64,000 nt of DNA, from assembly GCA_002007465.1 (NCBI GenBank), contig LNAC01000346.1:1386322-1450321 (forward strand), written 5' to 3'. Positions 1 to 13,086 of the stretch are shown piece by piece. Origin of the DNA: Ailurus styani. Lineage: Eukaryota > Chordata > Mammalia > Carnivora > Ailuridae. Position numbers and translations under genes: made by a program. Position 1 is the stretch's first letter. Each line of letters starts with the position of its first letter. The notes under the pieces were generated by a model. It was not told the DNA's origin. It ran no database searches and saw only the letters and a list, made by a program, of their open reading frames with translations.

Positions 1-740
1 CCTGTCGCCAATTTACATTGTTCTGTCATTTTCCTAGCAATTTCCAGCGGAAGCCTGCAGATGACAGGCGGTTCAAATGATCCAAGACTGGGGTTTAACA
101 GAAAGATGCAGGGGAGATGAACTGGCTTGGAGGAATGAGGTGTTATCCTGATAGTTAATGATAAGTTAAATGAGGAAGATTGTCAAGAAATGAAAACACG
201 GTAACCAGTGAGAAAACAGAACCACTGGGCTATTTGGATGTGTGAATGAGACAAAGAACTGAACTGCTCTACTGGAATCGCTGAGTGAGAGTGCCCAAAC
301 GAAGGAGGCTGTGATAGATTTAGTCATTTCAATCTTTTATTCTAAACCCCTCATGGTGATGACAAGGCCCATATGTGAGTAAGGAACTTAGTCACTGAGG
401 TCGAGACAAATGGAGATAAGCCCAAGGAACTGAGAGCTCAGGTTGTCAGCTGAGCAAAAACAAAGGCATTGAATTTGCATAAGATAGCAATAAGATTTGG
501 ATGGGAAAAAACGACTTAAATTGGGTGCTAAAACTTTCAGTAAATAACAGGAAATGATTTAAAAGTCAATGAAACTAAGAAAAAGAACGAAGGGAGACAG
601 AGCTGAGTGAATGCCCAAAAATTAGAAGGACTAGTTCCTAAGAGTTGAGGTGCCGGCTTAGGAACTGTCCTGAGAATTGAAACCAGAGGGCGATGACCCA
701 TAATAATCCAATGTGCATTTTAAATAATACACATTTTACT
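1..740. other. Unique AT-rich stretch, no gene seen
   Basis: I recognise no repeat family, RNA gene or convincing exon here. The sequence is purine-rich on the plus strand in places, and stops interrupt all frames at short intervals. Confidence 0.5.
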
Positions 741-744
741 TACT

Positions 745-1060
745 TCTTGATTATCTCTTCTTCAAACATCTTTAGAACATTTCTATTTTAGTTGGACAAT
801 TGTAAAGTGTACATATTTTAAGTACCAGATGACAAATCATTATAAAATGCACGTAACATGTAACCACCACCCAATCAAGATGCAAAAGATTTTCAGTATC
901 CCAGCAGCTTGCCTCTGCTGCCTCTCAGTCATTAGCTACCCATCCAGAGACATAATTATTATTCTGGCTTTTATCACCTTTTTTTACCACTGTCTATTTT
1001 TACATGCCACCATGACCATGTCTTTGGCCTACATACACATATGTACCAAAAGGCATTTGT
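745..1060 (-). mobile_element. Ancient L1 3' UTR-like relic
   Basis: The order 'aaagtgtacatattttaagta', 'aaaatgcacgtaacatg', 'gtaaccaccaccca', 'atcaagatgcaaaa', 'atccagagacata' resembles the reverse complement of old mammalian L1 3' UTRs. It is strongly decayed and has no visible target duplication. The 77-codon plus-strand frame starting at 829 lies within this relic and is not a gene. Confidence 0.4.
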
Positions 1061-1404
1061 AAGAGATTCATGACAGCATTATTTCTACTGGCCTTCTTCA
1101 CATTTTAATGAAGTAAAATTTGACAAGGACTTCCTCTATGAAACATGCATGTCTTGTTGAGTTCTGTTTTTGACTGGGGACCAAGGCAAAGTGAAAGAAT
1201 TGAAGACTGAATTAAGATGAGGCTCCGAAGCTTTAATTTGAAAGTAGATCATCATGGAGTGAAGTACCCCGGAACACTAAGGACCTGGCATGGTCAGGCC
1301 TTGGCTCAAAGGTGAAAAATAATATAGCAAATAGAAATAAAGGTCAATATTTTTGAACATTTATCATCAAACAGACATTCCTTTAATAGCTAAAAATATA
1401 TTAT

Positions 1405-1530
1405 CTCTGCTTCCTTCACAACCACTCTGTAAGGCTGATATTCTTTTACCCTCACATTATACTTGACTAAACTGAGGCATAAAGAATCGAGATTTTGGAA
1501 AGCTTACTCCTGTCTCCACCTAGGGTTTCC
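1405..1530 (-). repeat. MIR SINE relic
   Basis: Reading 'cttccttcacaaccactctg', then 'aaactgaggcataaagaat', then 'ggaaagcttac', this matches the reverse-oriented MIR core (Pol III-derived ancient SINE): the '...aaccctgtgaggtaggta...gaggaaactgaggc' region. It is diverged. Confidence 0.5.
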
Positions 1531-4500
1531 ATGACTACCTTCACTCAAAGACAATACTCCCTCACTGCCAGGCTCCTTTTTAACATTGAACCTTGACCCT
1601 CTCATAAAATTTGTGGAATTTCACCTAGAAATGCACAGGGACACATCTGATATGCCACAAGAACTGTTGAAACTTGAGACCTAAAGAAGTACTCAAATTT
1701 ACAGTGTTTGGTTAATTATCTCTGGAGTCTACATCGTCCCTTCTCTCTGGTATAACCTGGAAAACTTCAGAGGCTGATCTCCCCTGTGTTCTTGCTGTAT
1801 TATTTCCATTGATTGCAAAACTCTGATGATTTTATTCTGAGGTCACAGTCATCATCAATCTCACTATGAGAAACCAATATTGCTAAAGAAAAAGAGGAAG
1901 GATGCCTTGAGATTGGTAGCCATACCAAAGTCACTTCCAAAAATAAAAAGAGAAACATTCTGCAACATGTTTTCTGAGATACAAACAATTGCCAACGGGT
2001 AAAACAGGCAAGACTTTTAAAACTGTAATGTCCTTATTACTGTGATAACAGATGAAACAATCCTGCTTCTATCACTTTTTATTCAGCTTTATCGAGTATC
2101 TGGAGATTTAAAATGCTTTCCCAAAGCACAAGAATAAACTACAATATGCAATTAACATTTGGAGCTGGAGAAAACAGTGTGGGTGACAGGGGTGACAGGG
2201 GTGACAATGATCATGTGACAAAGGCAACATCACATTCCAACTCAAGTCTCTGTACAATATTGATTTTGCAAATTTGTGGTCCTTGTGGTCTGCTTAAATA
2301 TATGCACCATGTAGAGAAAATCTATGAATGTGACTCTCTTCCTTTCTTTTTATGAGAAATGACATGGTCAGGTACTTGGCAGAATGTTGTTCTGCCTTAT
2401 TTAGATGCCTATAAATGGTGTGTGAATTTGTGAAATGAAGGTAGTAAATGTAGCTATACTAAATGTCTTGAAATACTAAAAATTATATTATTACCTGAAA
2501 GTAATGATTTATCTTTAACGTGTTTATTTTTGAATGATGAAATATATTCTTAAAACCCTGGTAAAAGTCGTTATAATTGACCACCGCTTGGACACCTAAG
2601 GATCCCTGGCACATTCTTTAGCCTATGATTTTTCAAATATGATTTAATCTAACAGAATTTTTTTAAGGGGCAAAAGGAAGACAAAAGCCTAGTGAATATA
2701 AGCATCTGTTTGAAGTATTCTGGTTAACTCCAGTAGTAGAAATGATGTGCTATACTGTGCTTGCTGAACAAAGGGAGCCTACCGCGCACTCTAGAAAAGC
2801 AATGAAGGGGTTACTGTTTATCATATTGTACAATGCAACAGAAAAGGCACACTGGCTCTCAAGTTCAAAGGGCTTGCGGGAACTTTGGTAACTTTATCCC
2901 CTTTAGTCACAAACTGTGAGATGGCATATGGTTAACATCCTTTTTTGGTGTTATTTTTAACCTTGTTTATGAGACATAAATAAAAAGTATTCTGAACCTT
3001 ATAATGACTTTTCTCCTTGGATAGAAATTCAGTTGTGCTGGGCCAGACAGTACCTCTTCCAGTTTCACTATTTGATGACTTTTCTCTTTGCTGGTGAAGC
3101 AGAAATGGATGCTGGAAAAACCGAAATCGAAAAAGGTAATACACTGTATTTTTGTTTTTCTTTTTTCCCCTCTGAGTTTTCCCATGGCATAGGTATTCCA
3201 GGCCGAGATGGCTAAGATAGTTGAAAGGGAGATTTAGAAAACTGTCAAAAATCATTTGGGGAAAGACAGTGTCTCCACGATTTTCCATGAATCAAATGGT
3301 GGTGACAAGGGAATATCGTTTTCTGACTAACTTAATTTCTGACTCTATCGCAGCCAGAGGTTTGGTCCTTCTAAATCACACAACATTTTTTTAAGGGAAA
3401 AGAAAAAGCCAAAGGAAGTAATAAATGTCAAACACTCATCAAAAACAGGCTGGGCACTTTATTTATTTATTTTTTATTTTAGTCTCTACTGGAGTTCTTT
3501 GAACTTGTAACAAGTAACCCATCTGCAGTTCAAATCTACTGTAAAGCTAGTTTACCATGCTACCTATTTTAAAACTTACATCTTTCCCCCAGGACATTAG
3601 GGATCTGGGGCCATAGTGGATTCTGAAATTTAGACCTCTATTACCTTTAATTTTCCTTGGTATATAATTAGAATTTCATACAATGTAATCAGGTAACATT
3701 TAAAGTATTAAGATGCATAAACATATAGGCACTGGCAGAATACTCAAATCATTTGTTTTGGGACAAGAATGCATACCTAGTCTGTAACAGTAATCCTCAC
3801 AGGGAAACTAAACAATGCCTGCTGTGATTTTCCCTAATCTGATTCATCAGCAGTGTGTGTGTGCATTGGTTCTCCATAAATGAAACTGAAAAGCAATAAA
3901 GACCCAGAACAAAATTTTATAAAGATGCTAATTTTTGCTAGCGCTTACATATAGCAACAACGGATGTGTTTACATTCACAAATGTGAAGAAAATGGCTTA
4001 GATGGAACGAATGTCATGACCCAAATAACTTAATAAGCCAACGAAAGAAAAACATGTGGATAAAAATCAGCTATATATGATAAAGATTTCTTGTCCTATT
4101 TTGGACATACTAATAGAATGGCATTTTACTTCTCATGTTTGCACCTCTTCCGTGGTAACTCAGAAGCAATTGCAAATATTCATGATTTATCTGACACGAG
4201 AGAGAACCACCTCTTGCTTTAAGCTCTGAGGTCAAGTCTTTGTGTTCAAAGTCTCCTTTTCTATCTTTCTTCTGACAGCACTTGCTTGCACAGGGTCAGA
4301 GCATGACTGGTCTGACCTTTACCATCTAGATTCACATCCAGCACTTCATTTACTAGGATGCCCCTTCTTGGGGGGTCAGTGGGCAAATGAGAACTCCAGG
4401 TACCCAAACCCGAGTTCTGATTTCCAAAAGTTTCTATTTCCAAAGGTCAGATGCCGCCATTGGCTAGTTGTGACTATTTTATTAAATTCACCTCACTTCC

Positions 4501-5632
4501 TGTGCACCATGGGTATTCAGAGATGGATGTTTGGTAAAGTGTTGTTTCTGCCGAACTCTTGAGGAATTCTTTCCCACCATGTAAAAGTTCAAGAGAAGCA
4601 TAAAATGTGACCTACTAATCCAAAGAAAGATTTATATACTGTACTTTGAGGAGATAATGCTACCCTTTTCAATATCATTCTCTCAACCTTGCGAAAGAAA
4701 AAAGAAAGAAACTGAGACAATCACTCTTGGTTTCTGCATGATTCTACATGTTTTCAGACTGGTGAAAATAAATCTTTCCTATGTTTCATTTATTTTGCCA
4801 TTCGATATTTGAATAATCATATTTTAAATATTTCTGGTGACAATGAATCTTTGCCTAGTGTGCTTTTCGCAGAGTCCTAGAAACAGTCTGTCAATATTTA
4901 TTTATTAATCAGGGCTACTTCACCACTCTCAGAGACGATGAATAAATGGTGCAACCAAAATTATAACCTAGTATTCCTCACTTCTAGTCATAAATTCCAA
5001 CCACAAAACCTCGTTCTTCTTTTTAAGGTATTGCTATAGGAAACTAGTCTTATTCTAAAAGCAAAACTCTAGGGATTATCTAAACCAGAAGGGATGATTA
5101 TTTTTTTCTTTTCTGAGCTGTGGCTTTGCCATCTGTTCTATTTCCCTTGTTGCACAAAACTGGTTTCTGTGACCAAGAAGCTAAAGTTCTGGCAAAGAAA
5201 TAGGATATCTTAGGACGGTCTGATGTTTTAGAGACTGGTATGTTTGAACAACTTCAATATTGAGATATCTGTATTTTACTTACATTCGTATGAATTAGTT
5301 TTCCCAAGAACATTAAACTAAAGGCTCAGAACATTCAACAACCACATTGTATTCCTAACTAATCAACGATGATTAAGAACAACTTCTTCACTCAGTTTAT
5401 ACTGTGGATGATAGGGTATAGAGAATAATATTTTTCTATTTATTCTGTGTCACTTGTATATTTTTAAAGAGTTTGTTTTTTATGTCCTTGATTTGGATAT
5501 TACCTTTAGGATAAATTACCAGCAAGGACATGAGAAAATTTTCTAAATTTTCTACTCCACCCTCTCATTCTGAAAACAGAAATTGGTTCCCTAAAGCTCT
5601 GTGAGACTGACCTCTCAATGAAAAGTATGTAA
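1531..5632. other. Unique AT-rich stretch, no gene seen
   Basis: About 4.1 kb without a repeat I can name. At 2182-2208 there are three adjacent imperfect copies of the 9-mer 'ggtgacagg'. The block 4200-4560 is less AT-rich than its flanks and has a 106-codon plus frame (4242-4562). That frame has no recognisable domain, so I do not call it a gene. Confidence 0.5.
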
Positions 5633-5682
5633 GATATATATACATATGTATATATACATATACGTATATATATATATATATT
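5633..5682. repeat. TA/CATA-rich microsatellite
   Basis: An irregular run of TA, TATG and TACA units ends in about nine pure TA units. It gives chance Tyr/Ile-rich frames on the minus strand (near 5506-5816), which are not genes. Confidence 0.9.
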
Positions 5683-7171
5683 TGCATGTGTGTGTCTTGG
5701 GGGGAAGGGTGGGAAAGGATCCAATGAGGGGTTTGGGGAAAGTGTGACCTAGATGTGCTGCTGAGAAAAAAAGAAGAGCATAAAAATAAATAATTATTAT
5801 TTAATTTTTCCTGCAATAAATCCTAGGTACTTATTTTAGAAGTGAAAACAGGAATATTTATGGTGCTGGGAAAGAAGTGGTATCTTTCCTTGCTAAGGTC
5901 AAATGTTACTCAGGAGGAGATGGAGATGCCATAAAGGAGGACATTTAGCTAGGAGAAGACATTAAAAACAGCCATAAGTGAAGAAATGGGAGATTAGTCC
6001 AGTCAAAAAGGAAGTGAAGCCCTAGGAAGTATAACAAACCTTGAAAGGAGGGCAAGGCACCCTGCTATTTCGGTGTGAGGGGGCGGTCTACGTCAAGGCT
6101 CACTAAGGATACCAACCGGCATAGCAAGAGTTCTGGACGCTCTATATGATCGTCTGCCTAAAGTTTTTCAGACATTTTCTATACTTCATTGCATCTACGA
6201 CAATTAAAATCCAGACTAACATTTAGTTGGTAGTCAATGAATACATATTAAGTGAATGAGTGAATAAATAAATGAATAAGATGACTGGAACTTTTAAGCC
6301 TAACGTACCTTTACAAGCTTTACGGGAGAACAAGATAAATAACATATAATTCTCTCCATAATAATAATAATATTTAAACATATGTTTAAAAAAGTAATCT
6401 GTACCAGACACTCCAATGGGTACAACAATTTTATAATCCTCACAGTCATTCATTAATGTGATCATTATTTCTTCTTTTAAGAGAGGAGATCTTTAGAACC
6501 AAGAGCATCTATAAAAACAAGGTTGTATAAGTTTGATCCTGTCCTGGAGGACTTTGTACACTTTCATTGAAGTAAATTTAATGCTACTAAACTTAATGCT
6601 ACTTGATCACATTATTGCTTTATGTCAATTGAGAAACCATACCAAGTATACCTTTTACCTAATTACTCTTTTCAGGATTGCTATATTTTCAATATATAAT
6701 CATACTACCGTATATATCTATGAAACATATGCAACTTTTAAAAATATGGTAGCTTTTCTGCATTACTTTTCATGAGAGTAAGAGCTAAGGAAATCTTAGC
6801 TTAGCTATATCTTTATAGCTATATCTAGCATTCATATCCATAACTATAGCTATATCTATAAATTTACCTATAGATGTGAGTGATAAAACAACCTTTTTAC
6901 AAATATAACCAGTTGAAAGACTTACACTTAAACCAATTTCTAATTCACCAATTCTGGGTAGACTGGCCCAATGTATGGTAAACACCTAAATAATTTTTTT
7001 CCTATTCATGCTCCATCAGCCTTACAGGCCAGATGAGTATTTCACAGATTATATACTAAGAGCTTGTAGAAACTCCACTATGGCTTATTCGGAGTCAAGC
7101 TTGCAGACAGAATAGACATCTCATGGGTGAAGCGTGGAAAGAAGAATATATGGTTTATCTGAGGAGGCATT
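5683..7171. other. Unique AT-rich stretch
   Basis: No gene or clear repeat family. Around 6800-6860 the word 'tagctatatct' recurs several times as a short degenerate simple-sequence patch. At 6359-6372 there is a short (AAT)n run. Confidence 0.5.
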
Positions 7172-7181
7172 GAAGGAGTTA

Positions 7182-7376
7182 CCTTTTTTTTTTTAAGATT
7201 TTATTTATTTATTTGACACAGAGAGCGAGAGAGCACAAGCAGGGGGAACAGTAGAGGGAGAGGGAGAAGCAGGCAGCCCGGGCAGGGAGCCTGACGTGGG
7301 GCTCTATCCTCGGACCCTGGGATCGTGACCCGAGCCAAAGGCAGACACTTAACCATCTGAAGCACCCAGGCGCCCC
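7182..7376 (-). mobile_element. CAN-SINE (SINEC), minus strand
   Basis: The plus strand begins with the reverse-complemented A-tail (poly-T, then 'aagattttatttatttattt'), followed by an AG-rich segment, and ends at the tRNA-like head '...cacccaggcgcccc'. The 9-bp repeat 'gaaggagtt' flanks it at 7172-7180 and 7378-7386 as a target-site duplication. It is a non-autonomous element mobilised by L1 machinery and encodes no protein. Confidence 0.95.
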
Positions 7377-7386
7377 AGAAGGAGTT

Positions 7387-7894
7387 GTCTTTAAGAAGCT
7401 ATAATATTGGATATAAATTATACCTTTACAGGTCTTTTAAAATTGGGCTTAATTCAAATAAACAGAACTTTTGTTTACTTACAGTCACTTTCCTCTTTAT
7501 TAGCCCTTGGACAATATATTTTTCCACTGACTCAATTTTTTAAAGCTATCTTCAAATTCTAAAAGACATTTCATTATACGCATATGTGATGTTATCTGTA
7601 CTCTTATGTAACCTGGTGGACCACGACCAGGTATGTGCAGGTAGGCAAACTCAAGGTCTGGAAGTCTCAATATTACTTGGTAATATTGTAGGTAGTGCAG
7701 AACACAAGATTAGGAGTTCTTGCCTCAGAACTAGAAAAACCCAATCTTGTAAGGCTTATGATTTTAATGTTGGCAACAGGACATGTGGTATCTTTTTCTT
7801 AGCTTGATTTTGTATTACACTTCCCTTACTGGAATATTTTATACTATGTGTCTCTCTGTGTCTATGAAATTCGTTCAATAAAAGTATCTAACAC
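7387..7894. other. Unique stretch, no gene seen
   Basis: Nothing recognisable. The 73-codon plus frame at 7586-7807 lacks any domain or splice context that I can identify. Confidence 0.5.
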
Positions 7895-7985
7895 AAAGTT
7901 TTTTGTGAGGATTAAATTAGTTTATATATATAAAGCATTTATAACATATCTGGCACATTGTCAATGCTACATAAGTGTCTGCGTT
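7895..7985 (+). repeat. MIR SINE 3' part
   Basis: 'tgtgaggattaaattagttt', 'taaagcatttataacatat', 'ctggcacattgtcaatgc' follows the 3' half of the MIR consensus (gaggattaaatgag...gcctggcacatagtaagcgc) in order. Confidence 0.55.
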
Positions 7986-8007
7986 ACTGCTTGCTCGCTC
8001 TCTCTTT

Positions 8008-8008
<1 letters not shown>

Positions 8009-8045
<37 letters not shown>

Positions 8046-8055
8046 GCGCACGCGC
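8009..8055. repeat. (CA)n/(CG) microsatellite
   Basis: About 17 CA units followed by 'cacgcgcgcacgcgc', a short alternating purine-pyrimidine run. The CG-rich end is unusual for the window and could adopt Z-DNA (inference). Confidence 0.95.
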
Positions 8056-9460
8056 AAAATGGCTTTAATAGTTATCTCTAGAAATGAGGTTCAAACTCAT
8101 TATTTCCTGCAGCAGATTTTACAGTATTTGAAAGCCAGAAATTTATCCTACATCCCTCCAGTGTTCATTAAAAAGAGAGCACATATTAGATACAAATATA
8201 TGATAATCATAATCATGTTTCTGGGTCCTGAAAGGAAATAATGCATCCCGATATAAACTGTACCAACAATTAGTGCACTTTTTCTTTACAGTGTTAGAAC
8301 TGAGATTTGAGTAATGGAACTAAAAATCTATGCTGGGATACCTGAAACTGTTAGATGTAAAACATAGCATAAGTAATTTCCTTCTAAATGAAAGTTGTAA
8401 ACAAATTATAAATGAGTGAGCATTATCACTACTTCCACCAAAGAGAGACATGGATGATTGATCCTCCACTACTATTTATGACATTATGTTATTTTTTCTT
8501 TGTCTTGTATTAATGCAGTCTGTATTTTTTGTTTCAACCAGATAACGAATATTTTACATCTTCATTAGTCCATCTTCCTGCCAATACAAGTTTACAAATA
8601 TCTCCTCAGTTCTTCACATAGATGGAATACTTTAGACAATTCAATGTGATGATTCCAGAATATGTTACAGGAGAATGTAAATATTTGAGAAAAATAAATA
8701 GTAACCTGAAGCAAACTACTTGGGGGGCCTACAACAATGTCGATAACTCTTTCCCCTGTTCTCTTTAACTTTCCTGACTACTTAGGCATTGTGCTTCTGG
8801 CTAAGGATGGCAGTAGAAGAGCCAAAATTCTATAAGAAAAATTACTCCTGCGGTTTTGTTCTGGGTCCTTAACAGCAATAAATTCAGGGATACCAGATAT
8901 ATTAAGATAACGTATTTTCATTAGATTTCTAACCCAATTGTGGATCCATGTGGTTCAGATAAAATGCATTCATGTACACAGATCTGAGATGCTCATCATA
9001 ACCATATAGGACTCTAGTACCCTAGAGCACTATTCATCATGAGAATGAGCCACATTCATGCCTAAAAAAATAAAACCCAGCTTTTAATTTGGAAGGGAGA
9101 GGGTTTGGGGCTCTTCTTGAGACTGTTTAAGGCTGACTTGAGCCAGGGCACACTCAGTCTTCTGCATCACTGTTTTGCTCTTCAGTGGAAATTTAGATAC
9201 CAAGTCATTGTCTTTGGTAAGTTGTCCTGGGTCATACTGTGTTAATGTTGGCTAGTTTCCTTCCAGATTCTTATGAGTTGAAGTTGTCCCAACAACTCTC
9301 CCAATTTTCTGAACTAGGTTTCTTATGTGGCCTCTCTTTTGATTTCCTACCCTAGTCATCAGCATACTGGCCCATTTTCCTAGCCACCCAAGTTTCTGCA
9401 GATGCCTGAACCCATTTCTCCAAGCACAGCGAACCCCCAAGATTTCTACTTGAGTTTTGT
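8056..9460. other. Unique AT-rich stretch
   Basis: No gene or named repeat. A 62-codon minus frame (9252-9440) has no recognisable similarity. Confidence 0.5.
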
Positions 9461-9473
9461 TTTCAAAACTTTA

Positions 9474-9596
9474 TTTTTATTTATTTGTTTATTTTTTTAA
9501 AAGTAGGCTCCACACCCAACATGGGGCTTGAACTCACAACCCCAAGAACAAGAGTCATATGCTGTACCCACTGAGTCAAACGGGTGCCTCTGAAAT
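9474..9596 (-). mobile_element. Old CAN-SINE, short, minus strand
   Basis: A TTTA-rich tail is followed by 'aggctccacacccaacatgg' and 'cccactgagtcaaacgggtg', an older SINEC version with a diverged head and no long CT-rich tract. It is flanked by a 13-bp perfect direct repeat 'tttcaaaacttta' (9461-9473 and 9597-9609). Confidence 0.85.
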
Positions 9597-9609
9597 TTTC
9601 AAAACTTTA

Positions 9610-10484
9610 ACTGAGGCTTAAAAAATTAAAGAAGTACCCCAGGTGTAAGAGCCGGTAAACAATAAAGCTAAGTTTACAATCACATCTAACCATATTTATT
9701 TGATTCCACAGCTCATGGACATATTCTCTGAGCTATTGCTTTAGCTCTAGCTTATGCTTCTTTTTCTGTGAATAAAAGAAAAAGACCCCTGAACCAAATC
9801 TCAGAATTATAACTGTGTTCTGCTCTCTTCTTTGGGTATTCAGAGGGCTACACAATTCTGTTAACAAATATTTTGAATGAACCAGGACTAAATATTTGTG
9901 TTCTGCCATGTCACCATTCCTGCCTATTTGAAACCTCCCCCTTCACACACCTCTATCTATATTACTCAGGCTCGCCTAGTATACTAAGCCAGTGGCAGGT
10001 CTCAGCCCTCCACCTCCCCAGTTTCCTTTCTGCCCCAAACTCTGACCACTTAACTTCTTTGTGAGCAAGCAATCTTGCTTGGATGAAGCTCATGATATGT
10101 TTTAAAGCATAAGAGACATAATTGATACACAAGCTGTATATAATAAATAATAAAAACATCGCTAGAAAATTGTTAGAATCTCAGCATGAATGCTTTTTCT
10201 TGAATGTTAGACTAGGAATTAGACTGTAATTTACTAAGAAATGAGGGTCCGCTAGACATTTGGGTCGGTCAAAGTGGTGTTTTAGGAAACTTTATGGCGG
10301 TACTGCGGTAGCAGGGAAGGCAAGAGGCCATTCTGGGATTCTAGAGCATGAGCGAGAATGGATATAAGAAAGTGACTTCAAAATTAAACAGTATTAGTGT
10401 GAGCCTGTTACTATGTAAATATGAAATCATTATTCTCTGACAAATTTGGGGAATTTACATTTTTGAGTTAAGAAGGAAGAAATG
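9610..10484. other. Unique stretch, no gene seen
   Basis: No gene or named repeat. Frames on both strands around 9873-10159 are short and domain-free. Confidence 0.5.
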
Positions 10485-10527
10485 AAAAAACAAAAACAAA
10501 AACAAAAACAAAAAAACAAAAAAACTA
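10485..10527. repeat. (CAAAA)n simple repeat
   Basis: Repeated 'aaaaac' units degrade at the 3' side. I see no SINE or L1 body beside it, so it may be the remnant A-tail of a lost or fully truncated retroposon (inference). Confidence 0.85.
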
Positions 10528-11848
10528 GAATGACTTATGAGTATCCAGTGAGAAAGAGGTACTACCTAAAATGGGACTTAAATGGAAGGCCAAAAACAAC
10601 TCAAAAAAATTAAAAACATAATTGAAAAAAACTTGAAGTGCCAACTGGTCCCCAAATAGAAGGAAATTGCTGTAGTTGGTGAGTGAGAAAATAGGAATGA
10701 TGAATTAGCTGAGGTTTGGTCACCAGAGAACTTGCTAGAATGTTTCAGAAATGATGTGAATATTATATACAAGAGCTTATTGAGAATATTTACAACCTTA
10801 AATATAAGCATTACCTAATCATTGATGTGTCCATCAAATCACAGTTACAGATTGTTTATCATACACATAGAAATGACAGATTATAAGTGAGAAAAAGTCA
10901 AATTTATGGAAGTCATTTCATATTCCTTAATTTAATTTTCAGTATATTGGGAAAAAATGCTTGTCAAGTGAATTTTACCAATTTTAACAAAAGGTATGAT
11001 GGCAGCTTTTAAAATACACGAATAAGTATATTATTTTAAAATACGTTTTCAAACTCTGTTATCTCTATTTCACTTTTCTACATATGTGCACATTGCACAC
11101 ACAAATGTGCAATTCTCAACTTCTTAATGGTATGGATCACTATATAGGTTTTTAAATTCCCAGAACCTACTATTTTGCCTAACGCTGAGTAAATTTGTCA
11201 GAAAATGGTAATAAACTAAATCCTGTACTTAGCCAATGAAGTGTTGGTTACTTTTTAGCAATAGTTCCTGGGTCTTTAAAAATAGAATATTTTTCCTAAG
11301 TATTCCTACATACATAGATCTATGCTTGAAAATTCATATGCTTCTATTTGTAATTCCTAATAAAAATAAAGACATTATGTCACAATCAACAAGATGATCT
11401 TTAGTTTTATGACTATCTGTACAGAGTGTAGAAGTCAGAGCTAAAATAAAAGTGATTCAGTGGTCAGTTAAAATGTCTAAAATATTTAACAAAGTTGCCA
11501 AATATTCCTTAACACACACACACACACACACACACTCAAACACACTCATGAATACTAATTAACAAAATTATATCAGCATTGTTTTTTAGTCACAGTTATG
11601 AAATGTCAAGTTGTAATTTTACGGCAGGAAACTCTTTTTCCATTTTTAAATCATGTTAAGTGCTTGTTTATATTTCTTACAGTTAACAGACTGGTTGGTG
11701 TATTAATTTCTATTTTTTGTTTGTAACCTGATTCTTTTAAGCAATAAATATGCAAACTGTATTTTAATTGCATTAGGGCAACTTTTAAAAATGGAAATGG
11801 TGGCTAGGTAACTCTTACTTTGTTTCTATTCTCTAAAATGTTCTTGAA
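10528..11848. other. Unique AT-rich stretch with a CA tract
   Basis: A 12-copy CA microsatellite lies at about 11512-11535. The rest shows no repeat family or coding signal that I can support. Confidence 0.5.
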
Positions 11849-12044
11849 GGGGCACCTGGGTGACTCAGTCATTGGGCATCTGCCTTGGGCTCAGGTCATG
11901 ACCCCAGGGTCCTGGGATGGAGCCCCAGTTTGGGCTCCCTGCTTGGTGAGAAGCCTGCTTCTCTCTCTCCCACTTTGCCTGCTTGTGTTCCCTCTCTTGA
12001 TGTGTCTCTGTCTGTCAAGTAAATAAATAAAATCTTTTAAAAAA
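11849..12044 (+). mobile_element. CAN-SINE, plus strand
   Basis: Head 'ggggcacctgggtgactcag', central 'ctcaggtcatgaccccaggg', CT-rich stretch, then AAATAAATAAAATC tail. The head is tRNA-like with an A-box-like 'tgactcagtcattgg'. A short direct repeat 'ttgaag' flanks it. The subfamily reading 'attgggcatctgccttggg' is older than the mustelid-type copies below. Confidence 0.93.
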
Positions 12045-12289
12045 GTATTGAAGAGGATAATCGAATTAATTAGATATAAAAACTTTTCTGCATTCAACTC
12101 AGCAGAGAACCACTGCATTTAGACACTCCTTCCGTATCAGCATCTTGTTTATTCTGGTGAAGCTGCATGTCACTGCAATTTGGTTCTCTGGATACAGAAC
12201 CAGGTCCCTACGGCCATGGATTTGTCTGTAAGTTGGAAGTATATCAAACTACCAAACTACCTGAGGGAAACAGTCCTTCCCCAGGAGAT

Positions 12290-12372
12290 ACACACACACA
12301 TATACATGCATACATGTATATGTATATATATTTAACATATATATTCATATACATACCTATGTATGTATATAT
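12290..12372. repeat. CA/TA-rich simple repeat
   Basis: Starts as CACACA, then alternates 'tatacatgcatacatg' and TA-rich words up to the L1 start. It may derive from the tata region of the same L1 or from an independent microsatellite. Confidence 0.75.
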
Positions 12373-12890
12373 TATAGCAGCAATGTCCATTAATAGTCGA
12401 ACTATGGAAAGAACCTAGATGTCCATCAACAGATGAATGGATAAAGAAGATGTGGTGTATATATACAATGGAATACTATGCAGCCATAAAAAACACAAAA
12501 TCTTGACATTTGCAACAATGTGGATGGAACTAGAGGGCATTATGCTAAGTGAAATAAGTCAATCAGAGAAAGACAATTATCATATGATCTCTCTGATGTG
12601 AAGAATTTGAGAGGCAGGGCAGGGGGTCGTGGGGGGTAGGAGGAAAAATGAAACAAGATGGGACTGGGGAGGGAGAAAAACCGTAAGATACTCTTAATCT
12701 CAGGAAACACACCGAGGGTTATTGGGGTTACTGGGGGGTGGGAGGGGAGGAATAGGGTGGCTGGGTTATGGACACTGGGGAGGGTATATGCTATGGTCAG
12801 TGCTGTGAATTGTGTAAGACTGATGATTCACAGACCTGTAACCCTGAAGCAAATAATACATTATATGTTAATAAACAAAAAACAAAAAGC
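12373..12890 (+). mobile_element. L1 3' end, carnivore type
   Basis: Begins within the end of ORF2 ('agatgtccatcaacagatga', 'atggaatactatgcagccat'), continues through the carnivore L1 3' UTR ('ggttactggggggtgggagg', 'gatgattcacagacctgtaa') and ends in an A-rich tail. It is 5'-truncated, with no ORF1 or reverse transcriptase domain. The 87-codon frame 12658-12921 is UTR read-through, not a gene. Confidence 0.93.
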
Positions 12891-13051
12891 CCAAATATAT
12901 AATATTTGTATAATTATATAATGCTAAGTATATAATAATATTTATACATACATATAAACATAATATATAACTAATGTAATATGCATTATATGAAATATAT
13001 GTAAAGAAAATACTCAGCATATGTATACATACACATAGAGATATACAGCGT

Positions 13052-13084
<33 letters not shown>
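12891..13084. repeat. AT-rich low complexity plus (GT)n
   Basis: 12891-13050 is TA-dominated with recurring 'atataatat'. 13054-13084 is a near-perfect GT tract of about 15 units. Confidence 0.9.

Positions 13085-13086
<2 letters not shown>

Noticed and set aside
2932..3288. 118-codon minus-strand frame
   Set aside because: No domain, no splice context, low-complexity Lys/Phe content; overlapped by other chance frames on both strands.
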